38,255 nt of DNA from Candidatus Nitrosopumilus sp. (GCA_029861785.1 JAOTYR010000005.1:1-38255), one strand, 5' to 3'. Positions 24,525 through 33,373 are shown, numbered from the stretch's first letter. Made by a program: numbers and translations. The notes: generated by a model from the letters alone, not told the origin.

Positions 24525-26096
24525 CTAGGTAATTTTTTTGAAAATCAATCCTTGTTTTTTTATTCCAATAACAACTACTACTGGAACCCCAATGTACATT
24601 CCGACATTTAAGAGAATCAGACTAATTCCATATCCTAAAACTTTAGCTTCAGAATCTAAATCTACATAGTTTAGAATAGATAGACTAGAGATCATTGGAG
24701 TAATTGTTATTTTTAGTGCCTCTCGAAACATTGGATATTCCCGCTGATAATCAGATATTTCTGGACTAAACGAATAATAGAATTCGTTAAATGCGTTCAT
24801 AAAAAAATTTCCTGATTTAGTTTGAAGAAACTTGTTTTCTCTAAGTTCTCTTAATTCTTGTACTTGCGGTGCTAGCTCCGAGCCAAAAGCTGCAGTTGCT
24901 ATGAGACAACCACCTCCATTAGTATTGGAGTTTGGAATAGTTTGATCCTGGATTGTCACAGCTTCTATAGGTAAAATTCTGTAAATGGTTCGTTTGCTGT
25001 GGGTTATTAGATACAAATAACCATCGGGTCCGCTCTCAATGTCTGTAATACAACCAAAACCAGTTCCTATGACCAAATCATCTATTGATTCATCTAGGTT
25101 AGCAACCTTGTCTTGAAGAGATGGATTGGAAAATTCAAACCCATCCCGATTTTCATTTAATTTAAAATTGTAGATATTTCCATTATTACAATCACCTACA
25201 AAAAGAGAATTTTGATAGTTGTTAGTTTCTGAAAATTGTACAAATGTTATTCCTGTAGGAGCTACTACTTTTTGCCAACTAAACTCCGGATCATTATATT
25301 CATAATCCAAGTATCCAGGAAGACGTAATTCTTCTGATTCAATTGCAGGACCCATAATTTTGTTCCATCCGCTGTTAAATTTTTCAGGAATCAAGTTGAT
25401 TTCATCAAAATCATCGTCTCCATTTTCAGTAGCCCATAAGTTTCCTGTAATAGGATCAATTGCAAGACCAAAGCTATTTCGAATTCCCATACCATAGTAA
25501 GACCCCTCAGGATCAACTCGTAAAATTACACTTGTATCCATGTAATCAGTAGTTTCAGGTGGAAAAATATTCTCAAGTAATTTATTTTGTAATGGGCCAT
25601 ACTTTCCAGTATCACCTATAACTGCATACACTTGGTTATCAAGACCTGTTACCAATGCCCCTCCATTGTGATAGTCATTTGAAGGAAGTTCTTTGAGAAG
25701 TATAGGGTTTATCAGGGAATCTTCATTCCACTCATACTTGTAAATTCGATTTCCAAATGTTTCTCCCTTGTAGTCTGCCTCAGTGAGATAGAGATAGACA
25801 CTAGAGCCAACATTGGTTATTCCTAATAATCCATTTTCACCAATTGGATTTACTGGAACCTCTAAGACAGGCTCATCTTGTATTATCCCATCTTTAACTA
25901 GAGTTACAAAACCATCTTTTTCTAAAACCAGAATATCTTCTCCCACAAACGTCATGGCAGTATAACCCCAACCACCTTCTTTGGCAAATTCCTCTAACAC
26001 AAGGTTTTCATCAAATAGAATTGGTTCTGCAAGTATTGGGGGAAAATTTAAAAATGCAAAACTTGCCAATAAAATTAAAAACACAATTATTTTCAT
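24525..26096 (-). CDS. Secreted glucose/sorbosone dehydrogenase-like protein with CFI-box membrane C-terminus
   Basis: 523 residues. A signal peptide ends near LAEP (residue 23). Residues 30-370 form a six-bladed propeller of the PQQ-type GSDH family (GENGLLGI, LYLTEA, GGALVTG, VYAVIGDTG, LRVDPEGS, GIRNSFGLAIDP, ATENGDDDFDEIN). A short linker (TIPNSNTNGGG) leads to a C-terminal module at 394-523 that starts GGGCLIATAAFGSELAPQ, the CFI-box type. It continues through FNEFYYSFSP to a hydrophobic segment and a basic tail. The same module ends the unrelated protein at 31284. The propeller would lie outside the membrane; substrate and cofactor use are unproven. Confidence 0.83.
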   Translation of the reverse strand: MKIIVFLILLASFAFLNFPPILAEPILFDENLVLEEFAKEGGWGYTAMTFVGEDILVLEKDGFVTLVKDGIIQDEPVLEVPVNPIGENGLLGITNVGSSVYLYLTEADYKGETFGNRIYKYEWNEDSLINPILLKELPSNDYHNGGALVTGLDNQVYAVIGDTGKYGPLQNKLLENIFPPETTDYMDTSVILRVDPEGSYYGMGIRNSFGLAIDPITGNLWATENGDDDFDEINLIPEKFNSGWNKIMGPAIESEELRLPGYLDYEYNDPEFSWQKVVAPTGITFVQFSETNNYQNSLFVGDCNNGNIYNFKLNENRDGFEFSNPSLQDKVANLDESIDDLVIGTGFGCITDIESGPDGYLYLITHSKRTIYRILPIEAVTIQDQTIPNSNTNGGGCLIATAAFGSELAPQVQELRELRENKFLQTKSGNFFMNAFNEFYYSFSPEISDYQREYPMFREALKITITPMISSLSILNYVDLDSEAKVLGYGISLILLNVGMYIGVPVVVVIGIKKQGLIFKKIT

Positions 26097-26288
26097 TCTC
26101 TAATCTTCAGTCCCTCTTGCACTTGATATAAAATATCTTTCAATATTTCTGAATAGTAAAAAATAGTTTGAAATTATTCCACTTTATTCTAAAAGTCTAA
26201 GTCCAAAAAGGATTTCTACAAACAGAAAATGAACAGGATTTTGCCCATTCATATTTGTGATTTTTGTCTTCAAAAAGATGAATTTAGT

Positions 26289-26900
26289 CTAACATCCGTG
26301 TTTTTTGACCCATGATTCCTCTGCAAACTCACTTACAGAACAAAACTCGGGTAGAATCTCTGCATGTCCAACTTCTAAAATTTCTTCATTAAGATTCAGC
26401 TCATTACAGTAAATTTTTGCAATAATTCTTCCATGACTTCCTTCTGTTTGACCATCATCTTCATCGATTAGAACTTTGGAGCCAATAGGGCAAATAGTCT
26501 CAATGTATGCTCTGGCTTGACTGTAATCATACTGTCCATATTCAGGTGTATTTACTAGGGCAAATCGTATGGATTGTCCATCAACTATTATGGTATCACC
26601 ATCAATAACTCTGGTTACAAACCCGTTGATACATTTGGCATCACCAGTGCATTGTTTTTCTCTTAGAGTGTAAGGTGGGATTGTTTTTTCTTTAATTTCT
26701 GGTGTAATTTGAGGATCTGTAGCTATTGAAACTGGTTCAACACTCTCTTGTTTTTGTTCATTGATTATTTCTGGACTAGTTTTCTCATCAAATGTTGGAA
26801 GCATTACAGCAAAAGAAACAACTCCTATTGCAACTATTACGATAAAGCTTGTAAGAATAATTTTTCCAATGCTCATAGATTTTGTAAATTTTATTCTCAC
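26289..26900 (-). CDS. Membrane-anchored staphylococcal nuclease-like (thermonuclease) protein
   Basis: 203 residues. Helix 13-34 anchors the protein, followed by a Pro/Glu/Ser-rich stalk and the SNase fold from about residue 90: VTRVIDGDTIIVDGQSIRF, LVNTPE and GRIIAKIYC. The catalytic set is kept (R112, E120, R158, with acidic residues at D100/D102). C84/C90 and later cysteines could form disulfides outside the cell. It probably degrades external nucleic acid for nutrients (inference). The start is GTG 26900; ATG at codon 9 is an alternative. Confidence 0.85.
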   Translation of the reverse strand: MRIKFTKSMSIGKIILTSFIVIVAIGVVSFAVMLPTFDEKTSPEIINEQKQESVEPVSIATDPQITPEIKEKTIPPYTLREKQCTGDAKCINGFVTRVIDGDTIIVDGQSIRFALVNTPEYGQYDYSQARAYIETICPIGSKVLIDEDDGQTEGSHGRIIAKIYCNELNLNEEILEVGHAEILPEFCSVSEFAEESWVKKHGC

Positions 26901-26958
26901 TTAAGATTATCTTTGAAATTCTCCGTATCAAAAAACCAAACTTTTTTTAAGCTCTGTT

Positions 26959-27502
26959 TTAATCTTGGATATTGGAAAACTCACGTTCAAAATAACTATA
27001 AGTTTCATAATCATAGATACAAAACTCAATTAGCTGAATTGAGGTATTTTGATTTTTTTGTATATACTTTTGTGATTCACCTACAAGAATTTTTGTGCAT
27101 TTGTTTTTTGGAAAACCAAATATTCCCGAACTAATTGCAGGAATTGAAATGCTAAAAAAACTTTTGATCTGAAGCTAGTTTCATTATGCTGTGTATAATA
27201 TGTTTTAGCTTGGTCGCCTCATCGCCTTCTCCCATTTTAGGGCCTACAGCGTGAATTACTGATTTGCAAGGAAGCTTGCCAGCAATGGTAAATATAGCAG
27301 AACCCACTGGAACATATCCAATTTTGTTACTTTCCTCTTGTATTATATCTCCACCTTTTCCTACAATTGTACCAGCTACACCTTCTCCATGTATTAGATA
27401 AGAATTTGCAGCATTAACAATTGCATCTACTTTTCTATCTGTAATGTCGCTTTGAACTAGACTCAAAGTTTTGCTGTAGATAATTTTTTTCAAATTGTTC
27501 AA
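26959..27502 (-). pseudogene. Macro-domain (ADP-ribose binding) gene split by a one-base shift
   Basis: From TTG 27502 the frame gives 116 residues of a macro domain: SLVQSDITDRKVDAIVNAAN, HGEGVAGTIVGKGG, VPVGSAIFTIAGKLPC and VIHAVGPKMGEGD. It then hits TAG right after a run of seven Ts on the coding strand (27154-27160). In the next frame the sequence continues without interruption to TAA at 26959 with ISIPAISSGIFGFPKNKC and a terminal FCIYDYETYSYF, exactly the missing second half. Removing one T gives a normal 180-residue protein that would hydrolyse or bind ADP-ribose derivatives. This may be a sequencing error, a recent mutation, or slippage. Confidence 0.82.
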
Positions 27503-27565
27503 TTTGTACTGAATTTATCTAAAAGAAAAATTTTCCAATCTCATAGGTAATCAGAATTGTAATAA

Positions 27566-28474
27566 ATGATAAGAAATATCACTAGAGATATGAACGTGAA
27601 CTTACAATTAAAGTCATTTTTTGAAGAATTAGTATCTAATGTAACTACCAAATTTCCAAATCAGATTGTTTCAATAGTACTATTTGGTTCGGCGACAACT
27701 GGAGAATGGATTAGAGGCAAGTCCGATATAGATTGTATTGTAATAATAAAAGACAAAAAACAATGTCAGAAAATTGAAGAATATCTAAATAATATGTTAT
27801 TGCATCTTGATTCTAAGTTTGATCTTAAACTATCACAAACGTGTACATCATACAAAAAGACAAACAATCTTGCGCTTGATTTAATCTACAAAACCGAAAA
27901 CAAATTGATGTTTGGTAAACCATTTTACGTAATATCTCAAGAACAGCTTGATTTAGGTGGATACAAGATACGCAAAGATCTTAAAGTAGAGATTGGAACA
28001 AGGACAATCGCATCTCTTGGGTTATTTTTTCATAGGATAAAAAATACAGGAGTCATACTTTATGGAAAAGACATCAGGCAAGAGATTCCAAAAACAGTTC
28101 CCGTACTAGAGAAAGTAAAGGCATCCTTTAATGCAATGCTTCTTTTAATGATTAGTTTTGTAATATTTCCCTTTAATGTAAATTCAGCTTTTTCTCACGC
28201 AATAAAGGCTAACTTTTGGGCATGCGATGATGTTCTATTTGCACTAGACAAACCACTTGCTAATACCAAACAAGAAGTAAACCAAATATGTACAATTTTT
28301 GAGTCTGAAATTGATAAAGAGCATCTTCTTAACTCCTTAGAGTATAAAAAAATAAAAGAAGATTTAGACATTAAACCAAGATTTGTTTTTCTATATTTAC
28401 TTAAGAGTACAAAATTTGTTTATGGATTGTATGGGGCAACGTTGATAAAGATATTAAAATGGAAAAAAAATTAA
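27566..28474 (+). CDS. Pol-beta-type nucleotidyltransferase domain protein
   Basis: 302 residues. Near the N-terminus VLFGSATTGEWIRGKSDIDCIVI (38-60) gives the GS-x10-DxD signature (G41, S42, D54, D56) of pol-beta-like nucleotidyltransferases such as MNT and aminoglycoside transferases. The C-terminal half is helical with a hydrophobic stretch near 190-206 and no recognised domain. The substrate is unknown. ATG 27566 is used; an in-frame ATG at codon 9 is possible. It is divergent from the macro-domain gene, and its stop shares TTAA with the convergent secreted protein. Confidence 0.75.
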   Translation: MIRNITRDMNVNLQLKSFFEELVSNVTTKFPNQIVSIVLFGSATTGEWIRGKSDIDCIVIIKDKKQCQKIEEYLNNMLLHLDSKFDLKLSQTCTSYKKTNNLALDLIYKTENKLMFGKPFYVISQEQLDLGGYKIRKDLKVEIGTRTIASLGLFFHRIKNTGVILYGKDIRQEIPKTVPVLEKVKASFNAMLLLMISFVIFPFNVNSAFSHAIKANFWACDDVLFALDKPLANTKQEVNQICTIFESEIDKEHLLNSLEYKKIKEDLDIKPRFVFLYLLKSTKFVYGLYGATLIKILKWKKN

Positions 28475-29304
28475 AACCGAACTAACTTTGATAAAGATTC
28501 AAAAATTGTATTTGTAACCATTGCAGCCAAGTCATTAATTACTTTAATTTGCTCCATTAGTACTGCATCTTTTTTTTCAATCGTTACTTCTTTTTCTGCT
28601 AGTGTTTCTTTGAGTTGTACAATCTCTTCTTTTAGGTTGATAATCTCTTGACTTTGCTCTTCTAGCTGTATTTCCATCTCGGTAACTTCTGTTAATGATT
28701 TATCATCACTAATTTCAAATGACGCAAAATCCACTTGGATAGAATCAATGCTATTTGCATGGATTTCAGCTGAATGAGCAAAACAAGATTTTAGACCAAT
28801 GACTGAACCCACTGCTGCCTGTCTTTCATCAATATCAGAATACACTATGATCTCTGGGGCAATCAATCTCTTGTCTCCTGCACATACATCAAAAAATGCA
28901 ATGTATTTTCCTTCAATCTTGGAGGAAAGAATGTCAGTTATCACAATTTTCTGTTCATTAGTAGCTGGAGTTGGCTCATCAAGTGTGATAGTGATAGAAT
29001 CAGGATCCTTTGCATCAATCACTGAAATAATTGGATGGCCCAAAATATCAGTCATACATTGATTCTGGTACAAGATAAAATCAACATGAAATGACTTCCA
29101 CTCTAGATCCGAAGATATCTTAAAGTCCTGTCCAATCTTTTCTACTAATGCACATACATCCCAGCTTATGGTCCATTGGTCTGCCCGAATTGGTTCAACT
29201 GTAAGAATTTCTACTAATAATTTTTCTTCCGCAAATATAGTTTGGGTAGATACAGTTGACAAAAAGATTGTAAAAATTGCTAAGGATAAAATGAAATTAT
29301 TCAC
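28471..29304 (-). CDS. Secreted protein with C-terminal coiled coil
   Basis: 277 residues from a GTG. A signal peptide ends at TIFA (25). Residues 30-200 form a mainly beta domain with four cysteines (DVCALVE, YQNQCM, FDVCAGD, LKSCFAH) that may make disulfides. Residues of about 208-265 are a heptad coiled coil rich in Glu, Lys, Ile and Leu. There is no C-terminal membrane helix. I do not recognise the family. It is probably a surface-associated protein that oligomerises through the coil. Confidence 0.75.
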   Translation of the reverse strand: MNNFILSLAIFTIFLSTVSTQTIFAEEKLLVEILTVEPIRADQWTISWDVCALVEKIGQDFKISSDLEWKSFHVDFILYQNQCMTDILGHPIISVIDAKDPDSITITLDEPTPATNEQKIVITDILSSKIEGKYIAFFDVCAGDKRLIAPEIIVYSDIDERQAAVGSVIGLKSCFAHSAEIHANSIDSIQVDFASFEISDDKSLTEVTEMEIQLEEQSQEIINLKEEIVQLKETLAEKEVTIEKKDAVLMEQIKVINDLAAMVTNTIFESLSKLVRF

Positions 29305-29388
29305 AATAGTTTATTTTTTTATAGACCTAATAACGATTCTGAATTTTTTAAATCACATTTGATAGTAAGATTCAAAAAGGAATAAAAG

Positions 29389-29407
29389 TTGAGAAATATT
29401 CTCTCAA
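29389..29407. repeat. Short inverted repeat
   Basis: TTGAGA and TCTCAA flank a seven-base AATATTC loop. The hairpin lies upstream of the broken reading frame at 29534; no function is clear. Confidence 0.3.
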
Positions 29408-29533
29408 TCTATATTACTAAATTAAAAAATGGTAGTAAAGATTTTCAGCAAAATCATCGAATGCATTAAGATGATAAAATAATTCAAACTTATATGAAAA
29501 TTTGAGATTTTCATTTTTATTAGTTGTATAGTT

Positions 29534-29958
29534 TTGTCACAATATTCATTTGCATATCACGAAGAACTTGAACAATTTCAAATGTTGCAAATGACAGAAC
29601 TGTTTAATTCTCAGATGAATATGATAATGTTTCCATTAGTTGGAGAGAAATATCATTTACAGGTTGTATTGCGTGATGAATCGCGATATGGAAACTCTAC
29701 TGTAACTGTTGGGGATGCTTTTAATTTAATAGAGAAAGTACCAAACAAACTATCTCCTGATTCTACCAAATCTTTTATGGGATTTGAGGGCTCACATTCA
29801 ATTTCTAGCGATAGAACTCTAAAACAATTCATGCCAGCAAATACGAATTTCCCATCATTGTAAACTTTACAGTTACATTTGAAAACCCAAAAATGTATAG
29901 ACATTCATTTTATGAGCACGTGATGGAGCTGGAAGAAAGTATCGATTCATTAGGATGA
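29534..29958 (+). pseudogene. Unknown reading frame with a probable one-base deletion
   Basis: A TTG-started frame of 109 residues stops at 29863. The -1 frame, open from 29815, carries on with protein-like sequence (KYEFPIIVNFTVTFENPKMY, then FYEHVMELEESIDSLG) to TGA at 29958. Adding one A in the short A-run at 29839-29841 would join both parts into about 141 residues. The joined product has no signal peptide and matches no family I know. Upstream there is only AT-rich DNA. It could be a decayed gene, an assembly error, or chance. Confidence 0.4.
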
Positions 29959-30010
29959 GGATATCATGTTGTGTCAAAGTACAGCAAGGCGATAAATGAG
30001 AACGGGGTGT

Positions 30011-30053
30011 GCAAAACCCCAAACTTTTCACTTTGGCAAAACCTGACTTTTCA
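30011..30053. repeat. Imperfect tandem direct repeat, two units
   Basis: GCAAAACCCCAAACTTTTCA (30011-30030) is followed by GCAAAACCTGACTTTTCA (30036-30053). The first unit overlaps the GGGGT/ACCCC hairpin. Confidence 0.5.
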
Positions 30054-30160
30054 ACAATTGTTTGCATAACGCCCGAAACACATCATTAGGTAATAACACG
30101 TGGTTGGACGCCACAATCAAGTTGAGATTTTTTGGGTCTTGGAATCACAAAAATTTCCAA

Positions 30161-30178
30161 TTTTTGGATAATTTGTGC
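30161..30178 (+). repeat. 18-base motif, copy 1
   Basis: TTTTTGGATAATTTGTGC is identical to 33878-33895. Both copies lie 60-75 bases before a reading frame encoding a related SNLIP leader, so they belong to a duplicated upstream region. Confidence 0.6.
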
Positions 30179-30220
30179 TTGAGAAGAGCAACACTAGAAG
30201 GAATTTCTTGAATTAATGCA

Positions 30221-30409
30221 ATGACACATGTCTTTTCTTTTCTTTTTGTTTTTCTAAAAACAAACTCAAACTTAATACCCGAATCCAAAAAGAAAATATG
30301 CTTGAAACTATCATATCTTCCCGAATTAGTTACCACCGGAATATTTTCATTATTTTCAATTGATAATCATGCTTTAACTGAAGAATCAACTATGGAGGAT
30401 ATCCAATGA
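30221..30409 (+). pseudogene. Relic or leader frame related to the N-terminus of the cupredoxin protein
   Basis: The 62-codon frame contains FLKTNSNLIPESKKK, LKLSYLP and a hydrophobic segment. The protein at 33954 begins FLKIKSNLIPKSKNKK, LKLSYLL and TTFSFGVDYAFA. The two are clearly homologous over about 45 residues. Here the frame ends in TGA that overlaps the ATG of the next gene as ATGA. It could be a decayed N-terminus left after deletion of the cupredoxin part, or a short upstream leader coupled to the gene at 30406. Confidence 0.5.
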
Positions 30410-31173
30410 AAATATTAGTGACATTGTTTATTGCAATTTTGGTTATTCCTGCATTTTCACAATCTATGATTTCTTTAGATTTTGATACTGCAGAATTTAT
30501 TCCAGGGCAAACAGTACAGATGACAGGTAAAGTAGAAGAAGGATTTGAAGGAAAACCAGTTTCTATTGAAATCAAAGATGGATCAAGTGAGGTGATTTTT
30601 ATTAGAATAGTAACTACTGATGCAAATGGAGACTTTGTATTAACATTTAAAATTCCTGAATTTGCCGAACCAGGAAAATTTGAGGTTGTTGTAAACATGG
30701 AACTTGATGGAATTTCATTTTCAGAGACAAAAATAATAGATGGAATAGAGGGGGGAATGACGATTCAAGACACAAAAGAATCTCAAGAAGTAAGTAAATT
30801 TTTGTTATTTCTAAGCATAATTTTTGTTTCCGTTGTTGGAGGATTGATAGTAATAAAAATAACAAATAAAAAAAATGATAAACTCTCTGGCGACATTGAA
30901 TATGATGATTCCATAGTAGAAAATGCACCCATTATAGAAAGATTTCAAGATATGCAAGCAAAGCCTACATCAGATTCTGTAAAAAATGATCAATTGGATG
31001 AAATGATTGACAAAAAGGTTGGAATGATCTCAAAATTACAAGAAAACAAAATTGGAGATTATGACAAGTTAGAGTTTATTAAAAAATCATTGATAGATAA
31101 CGATCATTTTAATCAAGAGAGCAATGATTATCTTGAAGAAAAATATGAAGAATACAAAAAAATCTGGCAATGA
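30406..31173 (+). CDS. Signal peptide-Ig-like domain-membrane helix-cytoplasmic tail protein
   Basis: 255 residues. A signal peptide ends at PAFSQ (19). Residues 22-115 form one Ig-like/macroglobulin-type beta domain (FIPGQTVQMTGKV, VSIEIKDGSSEVIF, TTDANGDFVLTFKI). A membrane helix spans 131-151. An acidic linker and a helical tail follow, containing VGMISKLQENKIGDYDKLE and the ending EEYKKIW. Domain, helix and tail all match the C-terminal part of the 587-residue protein at 33954, so this is a compact paralogue without copper domain or repeats. Function unknown; a surface sensor or scaffold is possible. Confidence 0.75.
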   Translation: MKILVTLFIAILVIPAFSQSMISLDFDTAEFIPGQTVQMTGKVEEGFEGKPVSIEIKDGSSEVIFIRIVTTDANGDFVLTFKIPEFAEPGKFEVVVNMELDGISFSETKIIDGIEGGMTIQDTKESQEVSKFLLFLSIIFVSVVGGLIVIKITNKKNDKLSGDIEYDDSIVENAPIIERFQDMQAKPTSDSVKNDQLDEMIDKKVGMISKLQENKIGDYDKLEFIKKSLIDNDHFNQESNDYLEEKYEEYKKIWQ

Positions 31174-31283
31174 GAGGTCTTGAGATGAAATAAGAACAGA
31201 TTCATAGATAGCTAGTCTTCTTTTTTTTAAAAATCAAGTCAATACGCTTAAGTTCATACAATATTTGAAAAATATTGAAAATA

Positions 31284-32681
31284 ATGAAAAGACTGGGAGT
31301 GCTGATAATGGTATTTATGTTAATTTTTTCTCCATTTCTAAGTCCTTCTTATGCTCAAATTAGCAATCAAAGAATACCGGCATCATCTACAGAAATAATT
31401 TCTTTAGGTCCATTGGAGATACAGTTGACATATTCATTGGATATTGATATTGCCATGCCAAAAAAAATAACTGCTGGTAATACAGAAGAGGTAAGAATAA
31501 CTCCATCTAATGGAATGCTAGATACTACTTTTTTCTTTAATGGTGAGTCTTATGGACCCTATTCAAATTCGATTGGTTTGGGGGAAGAAAAAGATATTGC
31601 AATTGATGTTCCAATTTTAAATGTATATGCAAAACCTGAAATCAATGCACATCCTATGGTAAAAGGTCCTGCAAGTGTATCTCCAGACTTGTTGCAGTTT
31701 AACACAACGACTACCAAATCAGTTCAAATTCATGTGAATGACAATATTGGAACCAATAACTCCATTGACTTGCAAATACCAATTACTTTATTTTTAGAAG
31801 TTGGAGCAGAGCTTGATATTTTGTTAGCCTCTAAAACATACCCTGTTGAAACTTTTGAGATAAATCGATTTACAACCATCTCAAGCTATATCCCAATTGA
31901 AAAATTTGTTTACACCAATCTGAATTTAGAAGTAGATGAGAGTTCAAAAGAACAATACATAAAAATAAACCCAATTGTTACTTTGGGGAAAACAACCTTG
32001 TATGATTATCCTGTAAATATCTACATTGATGACAAACTCATACAAACCGTACAGTCTTCTCGTTGGTCTGGAGATATTTTGCTAGGATATGAGACACATT
32101 CAGTAAAGGCTGAATTTACTCAAACTCAAGACAAGTCAAACTCTGCAATAATCTATCTTGAATCAATAGATTTTGAATCGGTGTCTTTGAAGAAACCAAC
32201 TTCTCTCAGTACGACAGATTCTGGAAATCTGCAATGTGGGTCTGGCACCCATGAAGAGAATGGTCAATGCGTGGCAGATGGCTTATTTGGAGGGGGATGT
32301 CTGATTGCTACTGCCACATATGGCTCAGAGCTAGCACCCCAGGTTCAAAACCTCAGAGAAATCCGAGATAATCAATTTTTGGGTACAGAATCAGGTATGA
32401 ATTTTATTAATTTCTTCAATGAATTCTACTATTCCTTCAGTCCGGCAATTGCAGATTATGAGCGTGAAAATCCAGTATTTCGTGAAGCAGTCAAACTGGC
32501 TTTGACTCCAATGATTTCAAGTCTGTCAATTCTGAATCATGTAGATATGGATTCAGAAGCTGAAATGCTGGGTTATGGTTTTAGCTTGATCCTTCTAAAT
32601 GTTGGAATGTATTTTGTTGCACCTGCAGTAGTAATTATTGGAATTAAAAAGAAATTTTTTTACTTTTTAACACTTGATTGA
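31284..32681 (+). CDS. Surface protein with CFI-box membrane C-terminus
   Basis: 465 residues from ATG 31284 (TTG 31275 would add three). A signal peptide ends at SYAQ. The ectodomain is long and beta-rich, without a family I recognise; CGSGTHEENGQC near 310-325 could form a disulfide loop just before the terminal module. From about residue 336 comes GGGCLIATATYGSELAPQ and a 130-residue module, about 70% identical by my count and without gaps to the end of the GSDH-like protein at 24525. It includes FNEFYYSFSP, PMISSLSILN and a hydrophobic anchor near the end. The tail (KKKFFYFLTLD) differs. Confidence 0.75.
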   Translation: MKRLGVLIMVFMLIFSPFLSPSYAQISNQRIPASSTEIISLGPLEIQLTYSLDIDIAMPKKITAGNTEEVRITPSNGMLDTTFFFNGESYGPYSNSIGLGEEKDIAIDVPILNVYAKPEINAHPMVKGPASVSPDLLQFNTTTTKSVQIHVNDNIGTNNSIDLQIPITLFLEVGAELDILLASKTYPVETFEINRFTTISSYIPIEKFVYTNLNLEVDESSKEQYIKINPIVTLGKTTLYDYPVNIYIDDKLIQTVQSSRWSGDILLGYETHSVKAEFTQTQDKSNSAIIYLESIDFESVSLKKPTSLSTTDSGNLQCGSGTHEENGQCVADGLFGGGCLIATATYGSELAPQVQNLREIRDNQFLGTESGMNFINFFNEFYYSFSPAIADYERENPVFREAVKLALTPMISSLSILNHVDMDSEAEMLGYGFSLILLNVGMYFVAPAVVIIGIKKKFFYFLTLD

Positions 32682-33058
32682 AAAGATTAATTTCATTATC
32701 TCTACTAGGATTATAAATTTCAAAAATAATTTTTCTAAAAATTAATTTGATCTGGTTTATCATTCTGTGTAGAGGAGGCAGGTGTAAAGCCATATGATTT
32801 GCGTTAGCATATCCAAAAATATTTTGCATAAATGTTAGATACTTTGACACCAGTCTCATTACTCTAGAAAATTATATCATGGTTTTTGTATTGTTGCCAA
32901 GTTTAATTATTTGCATTGTTTCCAATTTACTTTTTATTTTTTATTATATTTTGAATTTGTGAGTTTAAGATAGTCTACAAATTTTGCAAAAATAAATTCT
33001 AGATTGGCAAATTATGAATATCATATAGATTTAAAAATGCAACAGGTGACAGTGATTC
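32682..33058. other. Gene-free AT-rich spacer
   Basis: I see no supported gene, RNA or repeat here. A 71-codon minus-strand frame (32644-32859) lacks a promoter or recognisable domain and overlaps the CFI-box gene. Confidence 0.5.
33030..33038 (+). promoter_or_regulatory. TATA box for the 104-residue protein
   Basis: TTTAAAAAT is centred about 25 bases before ATG 33059. Confidence 0.4.
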
Positions 33059-33373
33059 ATGGGATCTGAACTAATTGATGTAAAAGAATCTGTTGAAGAT
33101 ACTTTTTCAAAAATACAGCGAGCAATTGGTAAAAGTGATTACAAAATAAAAACAGTCGAGGCAAACAAATCTATAATTGCTGAAGGCAATCGAGAATTTA
33201 GCTGGGCAATATTAATTTGGCCTGCAGCAATTGTCTACTATTTTACCCGTCAAAGAAGCAGTGTAACTGTAATTACCACACCAAATGTTGATTCTGGATG
33301 CAAGGTAACCATTAATTCAAATGGAAAAACAGGAGATCAGGTCATGGCATTAATTGTAGAGATTTTGCAGTAA
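33059..33373 (+). CDS. Small protein with a central hydrophobic segment
   Basis: 104 residues. An N-terminal amphipathic part (VKESVEDTFSKIQRAIG) and a short hydrophobic stretch (WAILIWPAAIVYYF, about 49-62) are followed by a beta-rich end (SSVTVITTP, then GCKVTINSNG, MALIVEIL). The layout resembles small START/SHS2-like or DUF-type folds with a hairpin insert, but no family is named. The start is supported by the TATA box 25 bases upstream. It stands alone. Confidence 0.65.
   Translation: MGSELIDVKESVEDTFSKIQRAIGKSDYKIKTVEANKSIIAEGNREFSWAILIWPAAIVYYFTRQRSSVTVITTPNVDSGCKVTINSNGKTGDQVMALIVEILQ

Larger units (their letters stand above)
29959..30220. other. Non-coding stretch with hairpin and repeats
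   Basis: No convincing gene. It contains the hairpin arms GGGGT (30004-30008) and ACCCC (30016-30020), an imperfect direct repeat at 30011-30053, and an 18-base motif at 30161-30178 that recurs upstream of the cupredoxin gene. Confidence 0.5.

Noticed and set aside
26748-27134. 128-codon plus-strand frame
   Set aside because: It is antisense to the nuclease N-terminus and the second half of the macro domain, both of which make clear protein sense; its own product has no domain.
29959-30220. Insertion-sequence remnant
   Set aside because: Repeats and a hairpin are present, but no transposase fragment, terminal inverted repeats or target duplication can be seen.
32644-32859. 71-codon minus-strand frame
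   Set aside because: Product is unremarkable, overlaps the CFI-box gene end, and no promoter is visible.
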